Assembly (NCBI RefSeq): GCF_002794255.1
Contig: NZ_PGGW01000011.1
Span: 269,975 to 333,974 of the forward strand
Source of the DNA: Streptomyces carminius
Lineage (GTDB): Bacteria; Actinomycetota; Actinomycetes; Streptomycetales; Streptomycetaceae
Length of the DNA: 64,000 nt
Direction of reading: 5' to 3'
Position 1 is the stretch's first letter. Each line of letters begins with the position of its first letter. Positions 58,959 through 64,000 of this stretch are shown here, in pieces. Both the position numbers and the translations under genes were made by a program. The notes under the pieces are model-generated. The model was not told the origin of the DNA, made no database searches, and was given only the letters and a program-made list of their open reading frames with translations.

Positions 58959-59960
58959 GTGATCGTCTGGTTGAACGGCGCCTGTGGTGCCGGCAAGACC
59001 GCCGTGGCCCGCGAGCTGGCCGAGCTGTTCCCGGGAGGTGCCCTGTTCGACCCCGGGCGGATCGCCGGCGAACTGCGCGCGGTCCTGCCGCGCAAGCGGC
59101 TGGAGGAGGTGGCCGACCACCAGGACCTGCCCGTCTGGCGGCGGCTGGTGGTGGAGACGGCCGCCGCTCTCCACGACGAGGTGGGCGGCACCCTGGTGGT
59201 CCCGATGACACTGCTGCGGCAGGAGTACCGCGACGAGATCTTCGGCGGGCTGGCGGCCCGCCGTGTCCCGGTGTGCCATGTACTGCTGCACACAGATGAA
59301 ACGATCCTGCGAAGACCTGTCGCCCCGGGCGGGGAGACCCCGCCCGGGGACCGGTCGGCGGAGTACCGGCGGGCGCTGTCCTGGCTCCGGGACGACGCGT
59401 ACACCGTCGACGCCTCGGCGCTGACGCCCCGGCAGACCGCCGAGCGGGTCGCCCGGGCGGTGCTCGCCGGCGCCGGTGCCTGCGACATCGTCCAGACCCC
59501 GGCGCCGACCGCGCAGACCGTGGCGGCCGGGGTCCTGCTCTTCGACGAGCGGGACCGGGTGCTGCTCGTCGACCCGACCTACAAACCCGGCTGGGAGTTC
59601 CCCGGCGGCGTCGTCGAGCCCGGCGAGCCGCCCGCCCGGGCCGGGATGCGCGAGGTGGCGGAGGAACTGGGGCTGCGGCTGGACACCGAGCCGCGGCTGC
59701 TGGTCGTCGACTGGGAGCCGCCGGTGCCGCCGGGCCACGGCGGCCTGCGGCTCCTCTTCGACGGCGGAGTGCTGACCGGGAGCGCGGCCCGCGGCATGCT
59801 GCTGCCCGGCGCGGAACTGCGCGGCTGGCGCTTCGTCACCGAGCGGGAGGCGGCCGGACTGCTGCCCCCGGTGCGCCGGGACCGGCTGCACTGGGCACTG
59901 CGGGCCCGGGAGCGGGGCACCGCCCTCAACCTGGAGGCGGGTGTCCCGGTCGGCGGATGA
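58959..59960 (+). CDS. P-loop kinase-like domain fused to a NUDIX hydrolase
   Basis: A 333-residue fusion. Residues 1-165 are a P-loop ATPase of the AAA_33/TmrB/phosphotransferase type: VIVWLNGACGAGKTAVAREL (Walker A GACGAGKT at 7-14), LFDPGRIAGELRAVLP, VETAAALHDEVGGTLVVPMT and VPVCHVLLHTDETILRR. Residues about 185-333 are a NUDIX domain with GGVVEPGEPPARAGMREVAE ELGL (216-239), a perfect NUDIX box. A linker (DIVQTPAPTAQTVAAGVLLF) joins them. GTG start behind GGAGGAGGGGG. The combination suggests a nucleotide-handling or resistance enzyme, but no substrate is known to me. Two terminator hairpins follow. Confidence 0.87.
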   Translation: MIVWLNGACGAGKTAVARELAELFPGGALFDPGRIAGELRAVLPRKRLEEVADHQDLPVWRRLVVETAAALHDEVGGTLVVPMTLLRQEYRDEIFGGLAARRVPVCHVLLHTDETILRRPVAPGGETPPGDRSAEYRRALSWLRDDAYTVDASALTPRQTAERVARAVLAGAGACDIVQTPAPTAQTVAAGVLLFDERDRVLLVDPTYKPGWEFPGGVVEPGEPPARAGMREVAEELGLRLDTEPRLLVVDWEPPVPPGHGGLRLLFDGGVLTGSAARGMLLPGAELRGWRFVTEREAAGLLPPVRRDRLHWALRARERGTALNLEAGVPVGG

Positions 59961-59961
59961 G

Positions 59962-59988
59962 GCCCGTCCGGCCGGCCGCCGGACGGGC
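59962..59988 (+). terminator. Hairpin terminator after the P-loop/NUDIX gene
   Basis: A 10-bp perfect stem (59962-59971 with 59979-59988) and a 7-nt loop, 1 nt after the stop codon. Confidence 0.7.
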
Positions 59989-59993
59989 GGGAC

Positions 59994-60023
59994 CCGGTCC
60001 GGAGGCTCGGGCTCCCGGACCGG
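59994..60023. terminator. Second hairpin, ahead of the convergent M20 gene stop
   Basis: CCGGTCCGG (59994-60002) pairs with CCGGACCGG (60015-60023), with a 12-nt loop. It is 8 nt from the minus-strand stop at 60032, so it may end the M20 transcript. Confidence 0.6.
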
Positions 60024-60031
60024 GGACCGGC

Positions 60032-61435
60032 TCAGCCGCGTCCGGCCTCGGCGTACCCGCGCAGGAACAGCGCCTCGGCGACCGACAGCCGCCGCAGCTC
60101 CTCGGGGCAGACGCTCTCGTTGGGGGCGTGGATCTGCGCCTCCGGCTCGCTCAGCCCGATCAGCAGGATCTCCGCCTCCGGGTAGAGCGCGGCCAGGGTG
60201 CCGCACAGCGGGATCGAGCCGCCCTGCCCGGCGATCCGCATCTCGGCACCGTCGTACGCCTCGCGCAGCGCCTCGGCCATCACGGTGTACGCCGGGCCGG
60301 TGGTGTCCGCGCGGAACGGCTGCCCCCGGCCCACCTGCTCCACCCGTACCCGGGCGCCCCAGGGGACGTGGGCCTCCAGATGGGCGGTGAGCAGCGCGGT
60401 GGCCTCGTCGGGGGAGACGCCCGGCGGGATCCGCAGGCTGACCAGCGCCCGCGCGCTCGCCTGCACCGACGGGGTGGCGCCGACCACCGGCGGACAGTCG
60501 ATGCCGAGCACGGTGACGGCGGGCCGGGCCCAGACGCGGTCGGCGACGGTGCCCGAGCCGGTCAGCTCCACCCCGTCGAGCACCCTGGCGTCCGCGCGGA
60601 AGTCCTCCTCGGGATATTCCAGGCCGTCCCAGGAGGTGTCCGAGGACAGCCCGTCGACGGTGGTCGAGCCGTCCTCGGCGCGCAGCGAGTCCAGGGTGCG
60701 GATCAGCGCCGCCAGCGCGTCCGGGGCGGCGCCGCCGAACTGCCCGGAGTGCAGGTTGCCCGCCAGGGTGTCCACCCGCACCGTCACCATGGTCATGCCG
60801 CGCAGCGCCGCGGTGACGGTGGGCACCCCGCGGCGGAAGTTGCCGGTGTCCCCGATGACGACGCAGTCGGCGGCCAGCAGCTCCGGATGCTCCTCGGCGT
60901 AGCGCTCCAGACCGCCGGTGCCCTGCTCCTCCGAGCCCTCGACGATCACCTTGACGCCGACCGGGACCCCGCCGTTCGCCTTCAGCGCGCGCAGTGCGAG
61001 CAGATGCATGACGAAGCCGCCCTTGCAGTCCGCGGCGCCGCGCCCGTACCAGCGTCCCTGCCGCTCGGTCAGGACGAACGGCGGGGACAGCCAGGCCTCT
61101 TCGTCCAGCGGCGGCTGCACGTCGTAGTGGGCGTAGAGCAGCACGGTCGGTGCGCCGGCCGGGCCGGGCAGGTACCCGTACACGGAGCGCGTGCCGTCCG
61201 GGGTGTCGAGCAGGGCCACGTCCGTGAAGCCCTCGGAACGCAGCGCGTCCGCCACCCAGCGGGCCGCCGCCTCGCACTCCTCGGGCGGGTACTGCGCCGG
61301 GTCGGCCACCGACCTGAAGGCCACCAGCTCGGTGAGCTCGGTGCGGGCCAGCGGCATCAGCGAGGCGACGGTGGCCGCCACACCGGGCGCGTCGGTACCG
61401 GGCCGGGTGGAGGGGACAGCGGCGTCCTGCGCCAT
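60032..61435 (-). CDS. M20-family dipeptidase
   Basis: A 467-residue dinuclear zinc peptidase of the M20/CNDP-like dipeptidase group. Motifs: TVLLYAHYDVQPPLDEEAW (His-Asp), YGRGAADCKGGFVMHLLALR, VIVEGSEEQGTGGLERYAEE (catalytic Glu pair), VVIGDTGNFRRGVPTVTAAL RG, LAGNLHSGQFGGAAPD and AQIHAPNESVCPEEL. No signal peptide, so it is cytosolic peptide turnover. ATG with AAGGAG 7 nt upstream. Three 11-bp direct repeats lie about 90 nt upstream. Very commonly annotated in Streptomyces. Confidence 0.95.
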   Translation of the reverse strand: MAQDAAVPSTRPGTDAPGVAATVASLMPLARTELTELVAFRSVADPAQYPPEECEAAARWVADALRSEGFTDVALLDTPDGTRSVYGYLPGPAGAPTVLLYAHYDVQPPLDEEAWLSPPFVLTERQGRWYGRGAADCKGGFVMHLLALRALKANGGVPVGVKVIVEGSEEQGTGGLERYAEEHPELLAADCVVIGDTGNFRRGVPTVTAALRGMTMVTVRVDTLAGNLHSGQFGGAAPDALAALIRTLDSLRAEDGSTTVDGLSSDTSWDGLEYPEEDFRADARVLDGVELTGSGTVADRVWARPAVTVLGIDCPPVVGATPSVQASARALVSLRIPPGVSPDEATALLTAHLEAHVPWGARVRVEQVGRGQPFRADTTGPAYTVMAEALREAYDGAEMRIAGQGGSIPLCGTLAALYPEAEILLIGLSEPEAQIHAPNESVCPEELRRLSVAEALFLRGYAEAGRG

Positions 61436-61523
61436 GGAGCGCTCCTTCGGGTGTCGCGTCGTGTGCCCGGGGACGGGATCACCGGCCGTGCGGGCGGGAG
61501 GTTCGGGAATACCCGCCGCCGAT

Positions 61524-61556
61524 ACTCCCACAGCACTCCCACAGCACTCCCACAGC
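61524..61556. repeat. Three perfect 11-bp direct repeats upstream of the M20 gene
   Basis: Unit ACTCCCACAGC, three perfect copies, 88-121 nt before the M20 start. The period is about one DNA turn, so the copies face the same side; a regulator binding tandem sites is possible. Confidence 0.9.
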
Positions 61557-61721
61557 GGACCGGGAGGTCCGCGGTCCGGTACCGCGTCAGTCAGCCGGGG
61601 TACGCCCGGCGGCGAGACGCCCTGGTGCCGTGGTCCTCCCGGGCTTCCGGGGCCGGGAGGAGGCGGTCGCGACCGGGAGCCGCATGCGGCGCTCCCGCCC
61701 GGGGTTCCGGCCGACGCGGCA

Positions 61722-62693
61722 CTAGGGAATGAGCAGTACCTTGCCCACGGTCGCGCGGGCGGTGAGTGCCTCGTGTGCCCGAGGGGCCTCCTCCAGCGGG
61801 AAGCACTGCCCGACGACGGGCCTGAGACGCCCCACGGCGGCCTCGGCCAGGGCGCGGGCCTGGAGCGCGTGGCGCCGTGAGTGGTCGATGACGGGGTTGC
61901 CGGCGCCGTAGCCGATGACGGTCAGGCCCCGTCCGTAGACCAGGGCGCCGGGGATCTCGGTACCGCTGCCGGAGGCGATGCCGTAGACGACGAACCGGCC
62001 GCCCGGGGCGAGGGTCTCCACGGCCCGACGGCCGACCGCACCGCCCACCGAGTCCCACACCACGTCCACCCCGCGCCCGCCCGCGGCCCGCCGCGCCCGG
62101 TCGGCCCAGCCTTCCACGCCGTAGTCCACCGTGGCGTCCGCGCCCAGCTCCTCGGCCAGCGCCAGCTTCTTCCGGCCCCGTGCCGCCCCGATCACCCGTG
62201 CTCCGGCGATCTTCGCCAGCTGCACCAGCAGACTGCCGACCCCGCCCGCCGCCGCCTCCACCAGGACGGTCTCCCCGGCGCGCACCCGGGCCGCCTCCAC
62301 CAGGCTCACCGCGGTGAGTCCCGGGCCCAGCAGGCAGGTGGCGTCGCGGAGCGACACACTCCCGGGCAGCGGGTGCAGCGAGTGGCGGGGCAGGACCGCG
62401 CGCTCCGCGTACCCTCCGCCGGAACTCGCCGTCTGGCCGGAGACCCGGGTGCCCACCAGCGCGGGATCCACGCCGGGGCCCACCGCGCGGACCACTCCCG
62501 CGACGTCCCGGCCGGGCGTGTACGGACGGGGCACGGCGGCCGACCGCCCCGCCCGCACCAGTGTCTCGACGAACTGGACGCCGGCCGCGGCCACGTCGAC
62601 CAGCACCTCGTCGTGGCCCGGCACCGGATCCGGCACCTCCGCCACCCGCAGTACCTCGGGCGGACCGAACTCGGCGACCCGGACAGCGCGCAT
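61722..62693 (-). CDS. Zinc-free NADPH:quinone oxidoreductase (QOR-like MDR)
   Basis: A 323-residue medium-chain reductase of the quinone oxidoreductase type. MRAVRVAEFGPPEVLRVAEV PDPVPGHDEVLVDV is the catalytic-domain start; TPGRDVAGVVRAVGPGVDPA LVGTRVSG follows. The NADP fold is GETVLVEAAAGGVGSLLVQL AKIAGARVIGAA (AAxGGVG). No zinc-ligand Cys cluster is present. It reduces quinones or other electrophiles with NADPH. ATG with AGGAGG 9 nt upstream. It stands alone. Confidence 0.93.
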   Translation of the reverse strand: MRAVRVAEFGPPEVLRVAEVPDPVPGHDEVLVDVAAAGVQFVETLVRAGRSAAVPRPYTPGRDVAGVVRAVGPGVDPALVGTRVSGQTASSGGGYAERAVLPRHSLHPLPGSVSLRDATCLLGPGLTAVSLVEAARVRAGETVLVEAAAGGVGSLLVQLAKIAGARVIGAARGRKKLALAEELGADATVDYGVEGWADRARRAAGGRGVDVVWDSVGGAVGRRAVETLAPGGRFVVYGIASGSGTEIPGALVYGRGLTVIGYGAGNPVIDHSRRHALQARALAEAAVGRLRPVVGQCFPLEEAPRAHEALTARATVGKVLLIP

Positions 62694-62840
62694 GCCGTGG
62701 ACTCCTCCTGCTGCGGCGGCGGCCCTCCCGGCCGCCGCGGGACCCGTTCCCACAGCGCTCTACGGACCCGGGGCCCGTTTCCCTCACCCGTCTCCCCGCC
62801 GCGGCCCGCTTCCGCCGCGGCCGCGGAGTCCGGCGGGCGC

Positions 62841-63473
62841 TCAGCGGACCCGCAGCCCCAGCGACTCGGCGACGGCGGCGGCCTGTGCCGCGTCTATCCG
62901 GGCGCCCGTCAGCCGCACGGCGGCCGGATTCAGGACGGGCAGCTCACTGCCGCGCAGATCGGCACCCTCCAGCCGGGCACCGTGCAGTACCGCCCCGGAC
63001 AGATCCGTCCCCCGTACGACCGCCTCCTCCAGCCGGGCCCCGGTCAGGTCGGCCCGGCTCATCCCGACGCCGCATAAGGACGCCCCGCGCAGATCCGCTC
63101 CCGGCAGGCCGACGGACGACCAGTCGCCGCGCACCACCTCCAGCAGGGTGAACGTCGACCGGTGGAACACGCTGCCCCGCAGGGTGCAGTCGGTGAAGCC
63201 GACGTCGAAGAAGGTGCACCGGTGGAAGACGCAGTCGGTGAACACCGCACCGGTGTGCCGGGAGCCGTTGAAGCGCACCCCGGTGAAGACGCACCCGTCG
63301 AAGACGGCACCCCGGTTCACGACCTCCGTCCAGTCCGTGCCGGAGAACGTGTGTCCGGTGTGGACGTGCCGGTCCGACAGGACGCGGCCGTACCAGTTCT
63401 CCTCCCGGACCGTCCGGTCCTCCGCGGAGCCGGGTAGGGGACCGGGACGCGGGTGGGTGCGGTCGCTTGTCAT
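62841..63473 (-). CDS. Pentapeptide-repeat protein with an in-frame TTA codon
   Basis: A 210-residue pentapeptide-repeat protein, expected to fold as a right-handed quadrilateral beta helix. Repeats run from about residue 50: GCVFTGVRFNGSRHTGAVFT DCVFHRCTFFDVGFTDCTLR, then ADLRGASLCGVGMSRADLTG ARLEEAVVRGTDLSGAVLHG, with the A(D/N)LXX pattern. Some members block DNA gyrase or protect it, but many have no known role. Codon 133 (complement of 63075-63077) is TTA, read by the bldA tRNA, so translation is expected to follow bldA. ATG start, weak ribosome binding site. Confidence 0.87.
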   Translation of the reverse strand: MTSDRTHPRPGPLPGSAEDRTVREENWYGRVLSDRHVHTGHTFSGTDWTEVVNRGAVFDGCVFTGVRFNGSRHTGAVFTDCVFHRCTFFDVGFTDCTLRGSVFHRSTFTLLEVVRGDWSSVGLPGADLRGASLCGVGMSRADLTGARLEEAVVRGTDLSGAVLHGARLEGADLRGSELPVLNPAAVRLTGARIDAAQAAAVAESLGLRVR

Positions 63474-63540
63474 GTCCCCAATTCAACACCGTGTCACGGG
63501 TGCTGACACACCGTCATCCCGGAAGGCGGACAGCGGCGGC

Positions 63541-63573
63541 GACCACCGGCCGGCGGCGGACCGGCCGGTGGTC
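63541..63573 (-). terminator. Hairpin terminator at the end of the SpoIIE-type gene
   Basis: A 13-bp perfect stem (63541-63553 with 63561-63573) and a 7-nt loop. Its right arm reaches into the stop codon of the minus-strand gene. Confidence 0.7.
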
Positions 63574-64000
63574 AGAGCGCGTCCGGGAGGGGTTGTTCGG
63601 TCCAGATGGTCTTGCCGGAGGCGGTGTAGCGGCTGCCCCAGCGGTGGGCGAGCTGGGCGACGAGGAACAGGCCGCGGCCGCCCTCGTCGGTGAGGCGGGC
63701 GCGGCGCAGGTGGGGCTGGGTCTGGCTGGGGTCGGAGACCTCGCAGATCAGTGTCTTGTCGCGGATCAGGCGCAGTTCGACGGGCGAGCCGGCGTAGCGG
63801 ACGGCGTTGGTGACCAGTTCGCTGACGATGAGCTCGGTGGTGAAGGTCAGTTCCTCCAGTCCCCAGCCGGTGAGCCGGTCGGTGGCCAGTTGGCGGGCGC
63901 GGGCGACGACGGTGGGGTCGGCGGTGAACCGCCAGGCGGCGGTGGCCCCCTCGGGCAGGGCCCGCACCCGGGCCACCAGCAGGGCCACGTCGTCGGCCGG
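63572..64000 (-). CDS. C-terminal ATPase domain of a SpoIIE-type phosphatase (cut by window edge)
   Basis: The 3' end of a minus-strand gene that runs off the right edge. The visible 142 codons begin PADDVALLVARVRALP, the typical end of a SpoIIE/PP2C phosphatase domain, then a HATPase_c anti-sigma kinase-like domain: FTTELIVSELVTNAVRYA (N box), LICEVSDPSQTQPHLRRARL and DEGGRGLFLVAQLAHRWGSR (G2 box). In Streptomyces this pair forms one large protein, often with PAS or GAF sensors at the front, that controls sigma factors through anti-sigma partners. A GTG at 63988 could be misread as a start, but it is inside the PP2C part. Confidence 0.87.
   Translation of the reverse strand, partial: PADDVALLVARVRALPEGATAAWRFTADPTVVARARQLATDRLTGWGLEELTFTTELIVSELVTNAVRYAGSPVELRLIRDKTLICEVSDPSQTQPHLRRARLTDEGGRGLFLVAQLAHRWGSRYTASGKTIWTEQPLPDAL

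Noticed and set aside
56706..61277. A 1523-codon open frame on the minus strand that continues upstream of the LacI-type gene.
   Set aside because: Only the last 351 codons match a protein (LacI family). The rest is antisense to the ROK kinase and the P-loop/NUDIX gene, or out of frame with the M20 gene.
63572..63988. A complete 138-residue anti-sigma factor kinase starting at GTG 63988.
   Set aside because: The frame continues to the window edge and the residues before and after that GTG (PADDVALLVARVRALP) are the end of a PP2C phosphatase domain, so it is a cut larger gene.

Overview
The window is a stretch of a high-GC actinomycete chromosome, almost certainly Streptomyces. The evidence is the very GC-rich third codon positions, many GTG (and one TTG) starts, near-absence of TTA codons, and several families that I know mainly or only from Streptomyces (DUF6397, DUF6421, DUF6745, and a BlaR1-like M56 peptidase beside a DUF5134 protein). 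I found no rRNA, tRNA, insertion sequence, prophage, CRISPR array or replication origin. It reads as ordinary chromosomal housekeeping and catabolic DNA with short operons. Both edges cut a gene: the C-terminal part of a DUF6745 protein on the left and the 3' end of a SpoIIE-type phosphatase/kinase gene on the right.

Layout. 1-5 kb: DUF6745 fragment, secreted SGNH lipase with two inverted repeats upstream, a small membrane protein, a hypothetical protein, an orphan roadblock/LC7 protein and a DUF6397 protein whose tail overlaps the next gene in antisense. 5-15.3 kb: acyl-CoA thioesterase II, a DEAD/DEAH helicase with a DUF3516-type C terminus, a YdjM-like membrane hydrolase, a heterodimeric ABC exporter pair (9412-13112) and a divergent third ABC exporter. 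15.3-22.7 kb: small enzymes (SnoaL-like, NUDIX, VOC, ThuA, macrodomain), a 938-residue membrane protein with an outside ligand-binding fold, and a DUF1343/NamZ-type exo-muramidase.

22.8-32.1 kb is the metabolic centrepiece. rhaI, rhaEW, rhaB, lutA, lutB and lutC run as one tightly coupled minus-strand operon, divergent from a LacI-family regulator. Two LacI-type operator candidates lie between them. RhaEW is expected to turn rhamnulose-1-phosphate into DHAP and lactate, and LutABC would oxidise that lactate to pyruvate, so one transcript could carry rhamnose to central metabolism.

32.1-48.6 kb: flavin monooxygenase-like protein, YjbQ, lactonase-type propeller, a sirohydrochlorin-chelatase-like protein that lacks the usual metal histidines, a BadF-type sugar kinase, uracil-DNA glycosylase, a BNR propeller, an old-yellow-enzyme/ArsR divergon with two clear palindromes, a DUF305 lipoprotein/LVIVD divergon, TetR, PAP2 phosphatase, M56 peptidase with DUF5134, VOC, GNAT and a glycerophosphodiesterase. 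48.9-53 kb: an operon of DUF6421, SDR, beta-eliminating lyase and transglutaminase-like proteins behind a recognisable promoter. 53-64 kb: PlsC acyltransferase, thioredoxin-like protein with a triplicated 3' end, etfBA, a LacI/ROK-kinase divergon, a P-loop/NUDIX fusion, an M20 dipeptidase, quinone oxidoreductase, a pentapeptide-repeat protein carrying the only in-frame TTA codon I found, and the SpoIIE fragment.

Two observations stand out. First, in the ABC pair the two subunits are broken in complementary places, so one ATP site is complete and the other is lost. Second, perfect 9-bp tandem repeats recur at linkers or termini of unrelated proteins (5763, 12074, 23185, 23552, 27324, with a degenerate one at 46713).
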